From Sinonovacula constricta (taxonomy: Eukaryota > Mollusca > Bivalvia > Cardiida > Solecurtidae): DNA of 64,000 nt. A model generated the notes under the pieces. That model worked only from the letters and a program-made list of their open reading frames with translations. It did not search any database and was not told where the DNA came from. How positions within the stretch are numbered: position 1 is the stretch's first letter; each line of letters starts with the position of its first letter. Position numbers and translations under genes: made by a program. This document shows positions 47,940 through 60,700 of the stretch, one piece after another. The stretch is taken from positions 64,705,174-64,769,173 of the forward strand of contig CM017557.1 of assembly GCA_007844125.1 (NCBI GenBank), read 5' to 3'.

Positions 47940-48340
47940 ATGAGCATTGCAGCATTTACAAAAAGTGAAAAGGCTTAGGCAGGTATTCACATATAAGCCA
48001 AATGCAAAAATAAGAACACGTCATTAAACAAAGAGATCAAAGCTAACAGTTACCGCCTTGGAAGAGTCAGTCGGCTACAAAGACAGACAGAAGTGCTTAA
48101 ACCGGTTTCACAGAGCTCTAACGTTGCACTTCCTGAAGGGTTTCTCAAATTTAAGCAGTGACAATAGAACCGAACTACTTGAATAAAACAGTGTGCAAGT
48201 GCTGACGTTTTGTTAGATAAAGAAATCTGGCAAAGTTCTACGGGCATTGCAACATATACCAAAATTTGAAAAAAAAGCTTGGGACAAATGTATTCACATG
48301 TAAGCCGAATGAAAAAGTCATAAAAAACTGTGATAAGTCA
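47940..48340 (+). repeat. repeat B, one monomer and a second head
   Basis: The B head lies at 47940, the core 'CAGTTACCGCCTTGGAAGAG' at about 48048, and a short tail is followed at about 48243 by a new head 'GGGCATTGCAACATATACCA' that runs to about 48335. The monomer here is about 300 bp, roughly half the length of the units at 12.9 and 61.5 kb, because the tail differs. Confidence 0.85.
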
Positions 48341-48344
48341 TCGC

Positions 48345-50150
48345 CGAATAATTAAAGTAGAAGTAGTAATGCTCATTATCGCCATCGACAGCAAAATCAG
48401 CATCGTCATCACAACAAACTTTCTAAAAGTTTGGTTGGTGTTACAATCATTGATGCTCGCGTTAAAGGAGTAGTTTTCTTATAGCAGTAGAACTAATAGC
48501 AGAAGCATGAAAATCCAGAGTTCACCCAGTATAACGACGATTGTTTTTTATATTATTATGTATTTTTTAAAAATAAAATAATGGGTATAAAATAAATAAA
48601 TATTATTTTTGCTGGTTTCGAGGGTTTTTTTATCAACACATCAGCATTTTCAGTCGTTTCTAAGCCTCCCGTGATAGTGGGCTGATCACTCGTTGTAATC
48701 GAGTTCGCGTAACACTAAAGCGTTGTTCTATCTCGTTAGTAACATCAAACGGTCTCATTAATAATTTAAACAAGAAATACTATGCAATTAACTAAGCGCT
48801 TCTTTTTAGAGCTAATGGGACAATGCGGCTCTAGGATTACATATAATCTTAAGTAGATTTGTCAGTCTAAGACAAGAAGTATTTATAGTGTCTTGCAATG
48901 CGAGGTAAAGCCAACGAAGCTTGACTTATAACACAGCACATGTTATTTAGAAAAAAATGGACTTACCAAATCACATGGGCAGATAGAACATAATTTAAGA
49001 TTATTAACCAACACAGTTTTTCTTAAAGGAAGAAAACATTATCGAGACACTATGCAGTTAACCTGCCATTTGTATATTTTCAGTTTGTAAAAGTTTCAGT
49101 TTGTAAAAGTCCAAAATTCATTTGTCTTGGAGTGAAACATTTAAACATGGTATCCGACAGTTTGGATCCCATTTTTCTTTTCTTGAACATTCTTATTAAA
49201 TTATTGTTACATGAAAGGATCCCTCAAAATGCTGCTCAATGATGTCTCACATCTGAGTGAAATGGAAAACATAACACTGCAATCATCGTTAAAAACATGT
49301 ATATCCTATCCGAACCACGCTGCACAATTAGTTAATTTAAAGTAAGGAAACCACGTGACCACATTCATTTCTAATATCCTTATATCATTATCCGAGTGAT
49401 TCTCTGGGAGTTCGATATCTATTTGAAGAGAAATCCCCATCGTGCTTATTTATAGATTTGAGGAATATACATTTAAAGCGAGATATTTTTCGATTAAAAC
49501 TATTGACGCCATTTTATTAACAGCCTTGAGTTAAACTTAAGCGAAAGTTGATGCAGCAATTATGCAAAGTTCCCCAGAACATTTTACGTGTATTTGAAAT
49601 CGACAAACTGGCGGATACCACCTTTACGAATTATACTTATATAAAAGGTTTGTCTAAAAGTAACAGGAGTTGAGCTATGAACAGCATCAGAGCTTGTTTC
49701 CATGTTGTATTGCAACGAGATTTTTTACATATTAATCTATATTTGTGGTATAAATTAATATGGAACATTTAAAATTGTTTTCCTGACAACATATAATGCA
49801 TTAACTTTGTTGAATGGCATTTGTGTCAAAGAGGTTTATAAGATTCAATAAACATATTACGCCACTGACGTAATTGTAATGACCTTTTTGTTTTAACATT
49901 AACCTTCTCGAATTTTGTTTGTTTTATACTGCAAGTGTTTCTCTGTTATTATGTAATTATCTATAATCATATAGTCATGAATAACGCTCAGAGACAAATA
50001 GAGATATCTGGATATTCACGTCAACGATTGCCACTATTGTTGACGAAGGCGTGATCGTCTTGTTCGATCTTTGTGACACGCCAATCATACAGTGATGCTG
50101 TTAATTTGTGACCCATTTACAAGAAACATAACTATTAGTTTTACTTCTTT
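48345..50150. other. AT-rich spacer, nothing recognised
   Basis: No domains. Ordinary AT-rich intergenic or intronic DNA. Confidence 0.45.
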
Positions 50151-50154
50151 TGTG

Positions 50155-50462
50155 TGACCGGAACTGGTAGCGCACTCGATAGAGCGTCGGCTACATGTAT
50201 GGGAGGCCCTGGGTTCGATCCCGGGCTGCGACATACCAAAGTCGTTAAAATGGTAGTGGTATTTAGCTCCCTTGTTAACGCTCAAGCAAATATAAAGGTA
50301 GTTTCACAACTGGTTGGCTCGGTGTCCGGATTATGTGGCTGGGTATAGTCATGCCAGGTGCTTTACACAATGAAGTTGGCACTTTATCCGCTTCAAGTGA
50401 ACGCCATCTCCAGATAACTAAAAATACTGTTGGCGGGACGATAAACCCAATAAACAAACTCG
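50155..50462 (+). repeat. tRNA-derived SINE
   Basis: A box 'TGGTAGCGCACTCGATAGAG' lies at 50165 and B box 'GGGTTCGATCCCGGG' at 50211, at the normal spacing for a type I tRNA. The body runs on through 'GGCTGGGTATAGTCATGCCA' (about 50338), and the 3' end reads 'ACGATAAACCCAATAAACAA'. The last part is a common 3' end of invertebrate SINEs. The sequence is different from the SINE at 36.8 kb. It is well preserved in both boxes. Confidence 0.85.
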
Positions 50463-50776
50463 CTTGTGTTAGTTATTGTATATTTCTGTTCTTTGTTTAA
50501 TGTCTTAATGTAATTGACTAGGACCCAAGACTTTAAACTGTCCAAAATGCATTTAGAAATACTATTATGACGCAAAAATGTATGACGGATAGACATGACT
50601 CAACATTTTTATTGTAGACATAGGCCTCCAGCCCAGAATACAAAGCTAATACTAAACAATCATAAATACATAGTTGTGCAATTTCATCAGAAGTAAGATC
50701 GTGATTTACTAGTGTAATAACAAATATTAAAGAATCATGGCTGCAAAGTCGATTTCAACTTATAAAAATAATTTTC

Positions 50777-50860
50777 ATGATGATGGTATATTGGTATATT
50801 ATATCCACAACTAAACATTCGAGTGTTTAGTTGTGGATATAATATACCAATATATCATCA
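50777..50860. repeat. near-perfect palindrome with no spacer
   Basis: Two arms of about 40 bp meet at TC|GA (50820/50821). The left arm contains 'TATTATATCCACAACTAAAC', and the right arm is its complement with one mismatch next to the centre and a 3-bp indel near the outer end. The DNA or RNA could fold into a long hairpin. No gene is attached to it. Confidence 0.92.
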
Positions 50861-50869
50861 AGATTTTGT

Positions 50870-52680
50870 GAAAAGACAGCAAAGGATTCAACAAACTATA
50901 TTCTACACCTTGATAAGTTGCTAGAAAAGAAAACTATGCTTTTAAATATTTTTAAACTCCATAAAACTTAACAATGCCATGTTGTTTACCAATTATCCCC
51001 TAATATATCACATACAATAGATATTTTATTACCATGAACAAATACATAATTTAAAATGTTGCATTTTATCCACATTTGACAGACAGTGTACAGGATTGTC
51101 AACATCCACAATTATTTCGATGAAAACACATAACAAATTAATAACATTAACACACTTGCATCAATGTACATTGTTTAAGCGGGCTGTATTGCACAACAAT
51201 AGTTCACTTCGCTATTCGTGTTTATTTCATCGAACAATGATGCCATTGTGAGTAAGTTATTTTTACTATTTCAGGATACGATGTCATATATTTTTACAAA
51301 GCACATATAGTACATTGGCTATTGAGGCAATATTGTTAAAGAAAAGTAGTACAATAAATAAAAACAAAACGCGTGGAATAAAATGCTTTGCAGACGATCT
51401 TTTGCGCCGTATTCGTCACGGAATGAACTTAAAAGTATTTTAAAGGGCAATTTGTGCAGTCTGTCTGTCTGGTTATGAGAGAAAATGGGTTTTATGTAGA
51501 AAGGTATTAAAGTATTAAAATGTTCTCGGTTTAATATTTATATATTCAAACGAAGAAGTGTCAATGCGGGCTTTATTACAAGAATATTACATTGAAACCT
51601 AATTTAAATTCAAGCAGTTTTAATTTAAAATAAATCGAAGAGAGCTGAATACCTTGAGAATACATGTTGTTCTATGTTTGGTACACCAAAGTAACAGTTC
51701 AGCTAGACTAAGGTAATTGAGATGCATGGCTTAAATATCTGGAGTTCTCCATTGCCCAAATGTGAACTGCAAAGTAAAATAACTTCGAGATAGTTAATGT
51801 CTTTCCTGCATTAAATGCATTTACGTTCAGATAAACACTGTTATTTATGCGTTGTTTCTTTGAGGCGTTTTAATTTGTATAGATATTTCAAAACGAAAAT
51901 TATGGTTTCAGTTGTTTTGATACATTTTATCGGCTGCTGTGTTTATTCGAAACTAAATCCTATAATTAAGTTCATATTTGAATTTTAATTTACATCTTTG
52001 TTTAAATAATAACGCCATTTTATTAAGACAAATTCAAATTCACTTCACTTGTAAAGCGCAAAACATACATAACAAATTCGTATTTACGCCTCACAAAACC
52101 TTAAATTAAATTTTACAAATGTCGCTGTTATATTAACACCCAAAGTCACAAAAATTAAGAATGTGTGTTCAACATTTATAGACTGTCTGAACAGTATTGT
52201 TTTTAATTTTTCTTTGAAGTTATTTTCAGTTTCAGTTTGTTTCAAATCTTGGGACTTATTTCCATCCCTTTGGGCACACAACAACTAAATATCTGTCAAT
52301 TAGTTAATTCTTGTTTATAGCTACAGTAAATTATACATCATGTGAAGATCTTGTATAGGTGTGACCATATATCTCTGAGATATTGTAGAGTTTTTACATG
52401 AAGAGCCACATGGACAATGACGAGCACTTTAAACATAAGCAACTTATGCTAAATATATTTTATCACCTTTCTTTTCTTTTATTTTTGCAACATGATGACA
52501 TATGTTACAAATTATGCAAAATCATTTAAGTTCTACATACAATATACAAATATCACAATACGTATATTGAGTTGAAGAGGAATTGAACTTTTCTATATTA
52601 CATCATCATGCTATGGTTATACATCCCTCTCTCATTCCATATCTCCTCATTCTGTCTTTTCAATTTCTCTCGCACACACA
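50870..52680. other. AT-rich spacer, nothing recognised
   Basis: No domains or named repeats. Confidence 0.45.
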
Positions 52681-52683
52681 GAC

Positions 52684-52718
52684 ACCTCTCTCTCTCCCCC
52701 CCCCTCTCTCTCTCTCTT
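52684..52718. repeat. (CT)n / C-run microsatellite
   Basis: Short CTCTCT runs flank a run of nine C residues. It lies just beyond the 3' end of the minus-strand LINE. Confidence 0.9.
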
Positions 52719-52839
52719 TCTATCGTTCTATCATTCACTTGCTTTGTTAAAAAGTATAGCAAAAAAAGGAATAGTTGATTTAGTGACTCATCATTCCAAT
52801 ATAACTACTGCTACCAGGTTTATAGTTGATTAAGTTTTG

Positions 52840-53600
52840 TTTTGTATATGTCTTTATTCTATCAGCATAAAACACAAGCATTAAGTATGCACAAAGTTAT
52901 GCTGTCATTTGTCTTTTACTTTTGGGATGGTATTTGTAAATTTCAATTTATATGCTTTTACTATTGTTTAGGGTTAAGTGCTAGCCATTTTTTTTTACTA
53001 TGGGCATCATATTTGTCATGGTCTAGGGCAATTCTTTCTTCTTTTTTAATTAGGATTGTATACATAAGTATTTTATCCCCCTTTTTGAACCAGTCTCCAT
53101 AGAAAAAAAATGTGTTTTTATGCTTTACTTTTTATTATTCCAGACTATAGTTTTGCCTAGTGGTTTAGTGTTTTGGTAAAATAAATATAGTTTCATGTAT
53201 GTAGGACATCAATCATAAATGACTTGTCTTCATCTATTTTTGCAATGATACTTTTATCTAGTTCACAGTCGAACAGAATATCGTTTTCCGTACCTTTTTT
53301 ATTTTTATATAAAAGGAAATTTTTTTATTGGCTGTTATTGTTGTTGTCCAAGTAACGTTTGATCCATCCTGCCTTGAGTGCCTTAATGAATGTTTCGATA
53401 TTTGTTAATTTTTACCCTCCCTTTTCATACGATTGGTACATAACGTTTCTTTTTATTTTGTCGGGTTTCCAATCCCATATAAATTTGAATATCGACTGTT
53501 TAAGCGCATTTGTTATATTTTGATTTGGAGTTTTTAAGACTGTTGGTGAGTATATGAGTTTAGGTGATACGAACGCTTTTAAGACAGTAATTTTTCCCAT
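52840..53600 (-). pseudogene. LINE ORF2 C-terminal region
   Basis: 'MGKITVLKAFVSPKLIYSPT' near 53600 and 'LKQSIFKFIWDWKPDKIKRN' near 53490 are the thumb region shared by L1/Tx1-type elements. After a stop, fragments 'YRNIH', 'GWIKRYLDNNNSQ' and 'FFSMETGSKRGIKYLC' follow to about 53080. The last of these corresponds to the conserved 'KDWYDKGI'-like block. A decayed end reaches about 52840. Confidence 0.75.
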
Positions 53601-53649
53601 TGTTTAATTGCTTTAATGAAACTCGTTTACCTTTTTGCCTATATTAATG

Positions 53650-54925
53650 TTAATTGTTTTGTCTTTTTCATTATAAAAAGTTATTCCTAGAGTAGTTGCA
53701 ATTTCGGAGGTCCATATAAAAAATTTGTCTCTGCAGGAGGTAACGTCCGAATTTGTCAATGTTCCTATTCTCAGAATGGTTGATTTGTTTACATTTAAGT
53801 TTAGGCCAGAACATTTTGAAAAAAAATTCTAATGATTCTATTAATGATTCAATTTTTTTTTCGTCGCCATTATTGAAAAATGTTGCGTCATCTGCAAACG
53901 GGGATTGTTTAATTTTCGTGTTATTTACTTTAATGGCCTGAATGTTACTGTTTATGCACCCCAGTCGGTCCATATTGCCGACTGACCGTCCCAAGGCGGT
54001 AACTGTCGGGTTTGCTCTTTTCGTTTAATGACTCATCACAAATTTGTTCTTACTTTCCGCTTGGCTTGCATGTGAAATACCTTTGTTCTGTGCCTTTTCG
54101 GAGTTTGGTATATGTTGCAATGCTCATAGGACTTATATTCTTATGTAATGTGTCAGTGGTTGCAGACAGAGAATAAAAATAAATGTAGACAGCGGGCAGC
54201 CTTGTCTGGCTCCCTTTGGAATAATAATTGCTTCGGATAAATGTCCATTATTGGTAATTAAACTTTGGATTATCGTTATTAAGTACGGAAATCCATTGAA
54301 TAAGGTCGGGGACGAAATTCTGAGAAGTAAGAGAGTCTATGATAAATGAATCATCGATGCTGTCAAATGTTTTTTGTGAAAGTCCGCGAAAAATAAGAGG
54401 CCGGTCATATCATTACTTTCTAAATATTCCATAAATTCTGGAATAAGTCTGACATTTTCGCCAATGTACCGGCCTTTTATAAAACCAGTTTGTTCATTAT
54501 CAATTAACTGATTTAGTTTTAGTCTGTTGGCAATAGATTTGGTTGCAATTTTAAAGTCTATGTTCAGCAATGTTATTGGTCTCCAATTTGACAGGTTCGT
54601 TATATCTTTATTTAGTTTTGGTACGAGTGTAATAATTCCCTGTTTCTGAGACGTTGTAAGCTTTCCTGTAGTGAAAGAATAATTAAATGAATCTAATAAG
54701 TGTTTTCTAATGTCTTTTCAGAATAGTCAATAGAATTCTACTGTAAGGCCATCGGAACCTGGACTTTTATTATTTTTCATATCTTTTAGTGCTATTTCAC
54801 ATTCATACATACTTAGTTTTCCCTCGCAGAGCTGTTTTTCAACGTCATTTAGTTGTTTTATATCATCACGCAGGAAAATATGTTTCGTGTTCTCGTCAAT
54901 TTTAATATCTTTTTCATACAATTTC
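53650..54925 (-). pseudogene. LINE reverse transcriptase, interrupted by repeat B
   Basis: Pieces in order: 'MKNNKSPGSDGLTVEFY' near 54775, 'MLNIDFKIATKSIANRLKLN' near 54570, 'DNEQTGFIKGRYIGENVRLI' near 54500, and 'GLLFFADFHKKHLTASMIHL' near 54395 (AFDxV region altered). Then come a frame change, the RQGCPLS-type block near 54200, the inserted repeat, 'NSNIQAIKVNNTKIKQSPFA' near 53950, and 'FADDATFFNNG' near 53895. The catalytic Asp pair is intact. Without the frame breaks and insertion this would be a normal L1-type RT. Confidence 0.82.
53964..54151 (-). repeat. repeat B copy inserted in the LINE
   Basis: Minus-strand reading starts with the B head near 54151 and ends in the core at 'CCGACTGGGGTGC' (53964). 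LINE coding sequence resumes directly. Bounded on both sides by the same gene, this copy shows that a B unit with complete head and truncated 3' part can insert as it stands. Possible short duplications 'ACATTAC' and 'AACATTC' flank it. Confidence 0.9.
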
Positions 54926-55449
54926 TTATAGAATCTTAATTCCTCTTTTAGAACATGTTTAGTACTAACAATTGTCTCATTATTTACCTTTAATTTGTAT
55001 ATATTTTTTTTGTTCTGCTCTTTTCTTTTCTAAGTTTGCAAAATATGCTGTATTTTTTCGTTTAGTTCGACATGAATAGCTTTTGATCTTAGGATGTTTT
55101 CGTTAATTCTTTCGTCATATATTTCAGAAAGTTGCTTTTCAGTTCGACAATAGTATGTGTTATGTTCTCATTGTTATGTGTGTCATCATTTAATTTGTTG
55201 TAGAGTGTTTCTATCTTGTTTTTTTTTATTTCTCGTTCTTTTTAATTCGTTGTTTTTCTTTGTGTTGAGAACCTAATTGTTTCATTTCTTATTGAATCTT
55301 TAATAACGTCCCATAGCGTATTAGGATTTGCATCGGAGTTATATTTGACCGTGTCTGTTATACATTGTTTTAATATAATTTTATATTCATCGTCTAACAG
55401 AAGTGAATTGTTAAGTTAAAAGTACTCCGGGCCTTTTTCCTCTTTTTAT

Positions 55450-56155
55450 GTTATCATATTTAATTAAAATGAGTGATCTGTTTTATAAGCTGGCTCTATG
55501 TTACTTAGTTTAATTAAATTTAATATATTGTCTGATATTAAATAGTAGTCCAATTGAGAGTGTACACATGGTTTTTGTGTGGAGTGCCATGTATACTGTT
55601 TCTTATTTGGATGCTGTATTCTCAACATGTCAACGAGACTGCAGGAGGTTAAAAGCGAATATACTTTTTCTGTACATTTCTGATGTGAATCTGATTTCCC
55701 ATTCTTTTTATCTTAATTGCAGTTTAAAATTGTGTTAAAATCTCCCCCTATTATGTACCTTTTTATCGTTGCAGAGAATATTTGTTTAAAGAATATTAAA
55801 ACTGTTTGGTTCGTCCTTATTAGGGCCATATATATTAATCAATGTTATTCCTTTGTCACTTGAACGTAAACCTAACTTCATTAATCTCCATTGTTGTAAT
55901 TCAGTGAAGTTACTTACAGTAATATTTGTTTATGGTTAATTAATATTGCGACGCCTTCTTTGCTATTGCTTTTTCCACTAAAATAACTATGGCCTTTCCA
56001 TTCATTGCTCCATACGTTCGCTTTTTTCTTTACAGTGAATTTCTTGTAGAAATATTATATCAAAATTATTAATGCGAAACCACTCAAATAGCTGATTTCG
56101 TTTAGTTTTATTGCCCATACCTCTAACGTTTATTGATAAGATTTCTGTTTCTATT
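55450..56155 (-). pseudogene. LINE endonuclease (APE-type)
   Basis: It starts with 'ILSINVRGMGNKTKRNQLFE' near 56135 and 'NNFDIIFLQEIHC' near 56075, the QETH box with Ile for Thr. 'LMKLGLRSSDKGITLINIYG' follows near 55880. 'QYTWHSTQKPCVHSQLDYYL' near 55585 contains the Trp and the (L)DY end block. The SDH box region is present as 'KTDHSF' near 55475. Stops appear at about 56010 and 55870. The enzyme nicks AT-rich target DNA to prime reverse transcription. Confidence 0.78.
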
Positions 56156-56159
56156 TATA

Positions 56160-56515
56160 GTATTTGAAGTTATAATTCGTATTAAATCATACCCAACATA
56201 GTAAAAGATGTTGTGTATAAATCATTGCTGTTTCAGTAATTAGACCTTATACTCTTCTAATGCATTTGTTTTAGTGCTTATAATAATTGAGTTAAGAGAA
56301 TAATAAATAGATACATAACGATTTATTTAACGAGTTTGTATTAAAATTAGCAAATGGCTATTTCATTTCGAGTTTTCCCTTCGATTTCGTTTTGTTAAAA
56401 TCAACAATATGTACTTTTTATCGTAAGCTTCACTGAATTTGGAACATTTTCATAAATAATTAAATATTGTACTTTCTTAAAGTAGTTTTTCACATTAATC
56501 CAATACAATGCAATG
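56160..56515. other. AT-rich gap between LINE and satellite
   Basis: Nothing recognised. Confidence 0.5.
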
Positions 56516-56520
56516 CTAAA

Positions 56521-57783
56521 TGTACAAGTGTTCTTATTCTTATTCGCAGTAGTACAATGCTATAAGTGTTCATATACTTATTCACAATAATACAATACTA
56601 TATGTGTTCCAAACTTAATTACAATATTACAATATTATGTGTGTTTCTATACTTATTCGCAGCAGTACAATACTATATGTGTACCTATACTTATTCACAA
56701 TAATACAATACTATATGTGTTCCAAACTTAATTACAATATTACAATATTATGTGTGTTTCTATACTTATTCGCAGCAGTACAATACTATATGTGTACCTA
56801 TACTTATTCGCAATAATACAATATTATATGTGTTCCTATACTTATTCGCAGCAGTACAATATCATATGTGTTCCTATACTTATTCACAACAAAACAATAT
56901 TACATGTATATGTGTTCCCATACTTTTTATAAACAATACAATATTATATGTGTTCCTATACTTATTCACAACAATACAATATTATATGTGTTTCCATACT
57001 TTTTATAAACAATACAATATTATATGTGTTCCTATTCTTATTCACAACAATACAATGCTATATGTGTTCCTATACTTATTCACAACAATACAATATTATA
57101 TGTGTTTCCATACTTTTTATAAACAATACAATATTATATGTGTTCCTATTCTTATTCACAACAATACAATGCTATATGTGTTCCTATACTTATTCACAAC
57201 AATACAATATTATATGTGTTCCCATGCTTTTTGAAGACAATACGATATTATATGTGTTCCTATACTTTTTCACAACAATACAATGCTATATGTGTTCCTA
57301 TACTTATTCACAACAATACAATATTATATGTGTTTCCATACTTTTTATAAACAATACAATATTATATGTGTTCCTATACTTATTCACAACAATACAATAT
57401 TATATGTGTTTCCATACTTTTTATAAACAATACAATATTATATGTGTTCCTATACTTTTTCACAACAATACAATGCTTTATGTGTTCCTATACTTATTTA
57501 CAACAATACAATATTATATGTGTTCTTATACTTATTCACAACAATACAATATTATATGTGTTCCCATGTTTATTATAAACAATACAATATTATATGTGTT
57601 CCTATACTTATTAACAGCAATACAATATTATATGTGTTCCTATACTTATTCACAGCAATACAATACTATATGTGTTCCTATACTTATTCACAGCAATGCA
57701 ATATTATATGTGTTCCTATATTTATTCACAACAATACAATATCATATGTGTTCCTATACTTATTCCCAACAATACAATACTCT
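56521..57783 (+). repeat. 38-bp satellite with 114-bp higher-order repeat
   Basis: About 33 copies of a 38-bp unit, of the form TATGTGTTCCTATACTTATT plus CACAACAATACAATAT. The period was checked at 57631, 57669 and 57707. A variant unit ('CCATACTTTTTATAAAC') returns at 56991, 57105, 57219 and 57333, exactly 114 bp apart, then at 57409 and 57561. In the left part 'GTTCCAAACTTAATTAC' returns at 56603 and 56717, again 114 bp. Because 114 is 38 codons and no unit holds a plus-strand stop in some frames, several long open frames (up to 304 codons) arise. They are a by-product of the array. Confidence 0.97.
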
Positions 57784-57799
57784 TGCTTCACTTGAGTAT

Positions 57800-60700
57800 C
57801 AATTTTATAATAATACCAAAACGATAACATTCTGTGTAGTACCAGCCTTTTACGAAGCATGAATTTTATCTTAAATTTCGTTGGTAAGACATACATTATC
57901 CGTTATTTTGTTGCTTTAATACATCGTGTTCCTAGCGTGCATCTTAATTGGTACAAAAAGCGTATGCTAAATATCATTACAGTATATATGGTGTACAGCA
58001 TTACAGTTTGTAATAAATCAGAAAGAATTTTAACATATGGTATAATATACGTGTACCGCTAATAGAAACAACAACGAACATTGTCTTTGATTAATATAGG
58101 TAGGTCGATCGTCGTATATCAGTTAAAATATTGTAACCGTCAGGGTCAACCTGCATTATTGTTTATCAGTATTTGCAGAATCATTACGTTTTTAGACATG
58201 GAAGATGTTTTATACTCCAAAGTATATTAAAGACACATATGTATTTCGGGTATCGTTCATTGATATACTAGTTAGGTAGGAACTGTACTTAAAGCAAAAT
58301 TAAAAAAGAGAAGAAAAAGTCAACAACAAGAACTGTCCCCTGCTGAACACTTGAAACAATAAAGTTTAAGTATGTATGTAACAACAACTAGGTGACTGAT
58401 TATATCTTTACGGTCAAAACCTTTAGTTAGTCTCCAACATGTGTCCTTAATAAGTATTATTATCATTTTAGTTTTGGCAAATGTTTGTCTTATTAAAGGT
58501 TAAATATCATTTCGATTACATGTGGACTGGGTATAATTTTTTAACAGACATATGATTAATAGTAATGGATCTGTATAGTTCTGTTACTCGAGTAGAGAAA
58601 AACTCAGTTTCTTTCCTATTTAATATTTGCAATTTTATTGTATCACTTGGACTGTTTTATTTCAAACTGATCTGTAAAAAAGGAGTTTGTTGCCGTGTCA
58701 TTTATTTGTTCTGTACGAGAGGTGATAGAGTTGTTCGTAAACTTTTAGTATTGCTTCAGTATTATTTGTCGCATTTCTATGAAACGTAAAATAAACATTA
58801 ATTCGCAAAACATATTAATTTTAAATTATTCGCTAAATAATCGGTGTCTATGGCAACGCGCATCTGCAAACCTAGAGCATGTAAAAAAATCAGACATTTT
58901 TTTCTATTTTTTTTTATAGATTTACATCTTGTTTGAGGGCAATTTCTTTAAAGAATAACTCTGAGAAAACGTATGCTGCCTTATGACGTTTATGACTTTA
59001 TATCCGGAAATTTTGACGGTTATCGTTGTTTCCGTTTGAATATAATACGCACTTGTTCATAGCGTTGTCACTAATCAAAATTAAACCTCGTACTCATGTA
59101 TCATAAAATGTCTCATAAACAAAATTTTTTCGACATATTTTACTCCCAGTGAGTGTATTTTCTTTATTATTGTCTTACTTTGGTGCATATTATTATGTGC
59201 CTTTGGAAAAAATAACCAGGAAGTAAATGTAAATATCTTCGTTCCAGGAAAAAATAAATGTTTTATTTTCTTTCTATTTTCTGATTTGGCACAGCTAAAT
59301 ATTTATTTGCCATTTACAAGTGAACTAAATAGCTGTACTTATGTCTCCGGCTTGGTAAAATTATGAAATCTTGCCATTATCATAAAACGATGGTGATTTT
59401 TTCGTATCTACATTTATTTATATTTATTTTGACGTGCTCATTGTTCCCGAAACGATTTATTGTTTACGAAATGTGATTTTTGTATGTCTGTAATATGACA
59501 TTGCAAAGATCAATTAAAATCCATCGCATTACATCTTTCGACACTTTATAAAGCGAAGCCCTTAAACAAGCTTTAAATGAGTAACTGTAGTTGTCCACCT
59601 TTAAAACAGTCTAAGTAGAGAAACATAATATCATATCAGTTAATACGTTGACAAATTGAATATATACATTGTTTTGGCATACTTGTACCAGGCAGCATGA
59701 CATTTTAGTTATTTTTTTTTATTGAATAATCTTATTATGTTTATATTATTAACAGTTCAAATAATTAGAATTTACATTGAGCATATTTTACTGTCAATAT
59801 GAAATGAATCATGTTGCTATTTACTGTGACCACAAAAGATTAAACATAAAATATAAACGAACATCAGGAAGAAAAGACTTAGCATGAAAAGCAAAGATCG
59901 TGAAATTAATGACTGTTCAATCTCTTCTTCAGTACTATTAACAATATAAGCAAAAAGGTATGCATGTAAACATTGTTATTTTTGTGTGGTCTTAAAATAC
60001 AGGACGTATAACGTTTTATGATTCTTAAAATGGTCTCAAAGCTTATACACATCCTCAACATATGTTCTTTTTCATACTGTTAAGTTACATCTGCTCGCTT
60101 GTATTTTTCAAAAGAACCATGAAGGACTTCATAGGTATAATGATTAATTACGAAAATGAATATAAATATAAACATTAGAAAATACCATGCATAACTGGGA
60201 GTTGAATTTGGTTCTTCAATTGAATTAAACGATTTATGATAAAAATGATTGCTTCAATTCCGGGTCAATGTTCAGTTTTAATTGCCCAAGTGCTTTATAT
60301 ATTGGTTTTCGAGTCCCTCAGCTTATACCAGTCTCTCTTTACCTGTGTGAGAACAAGGATATGCAAACATGCTGGTACATACATGTAAATAGTAAAAGAA
60401 ACCTAAATTAAAGAAATTACTCTTTAAAGAGCACATAATTTCATTAAATACCACGTGCAGTTTTTAAGTACACATAGAATCAAGGCTTGCTTTCTCTTAA
60501 CCACCTCTAAAGATGTTTGTAAGCTTCCTACGTAATCGATTCGCATGAAAACAATATATGTTAACTACGTAATTTTGAAAATGCAGAAGTATTCCGAATG
60601 CAAACCACAAACAGAAATGCGCCTGTCTTTTTTTCCAATAAAGTGCTATTTTACCAAACTAATTTCTGTTTCTTTTGAAAAAGATTTGGGGGATTTTTTT

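Larger units (their letters stand above)
52840..56155 (-). mobile_element. L1/Tx1-like LINE ORF2, near full length, broken
   Basis: The minus strand shows a complete ORF2 order over 3.3 kb: endonuclease (56155-55450), linker, RT (54900-53650), and thumb plus C-terminal region (53600-52840). Stops and frame changes occur along the whole length, and a repeat B copy sits inside the RT at 53964-54151. No ORF1 was found upstream of 56155. There the sequence changes to AT-rich DNA and then, reading outward, the 38-bp satellite. The copy is probably 5'-truncated near the start of ORF2. Confidence 0.85.

Noticed and set aside
50160..50235. Functional tRNA gene
   Set aside because: Same reasoning: good pol III boxes, but the head runs into a SINE body and the acceptor stem does not pair properly.
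52842..53102. 86-codon plus-strand frame
   Set aside because: It is antisense to the C-terminal region of the minus-strand LINE ORF2.
56521..57783. CRISPR-like array of regularly spaced repeats
   Set aside because: The repeats are head to tail without unique spacers, and the window is eukaryotic. It is a satellite.
56752..57862. Overlapping long open frames (up to 304 codons) on the plus strand
   Set aside because: They follow exactly the 38-bp/114-bp satellite period and exist in more than one frame at once. No start context, splice site or domain supports a gene.
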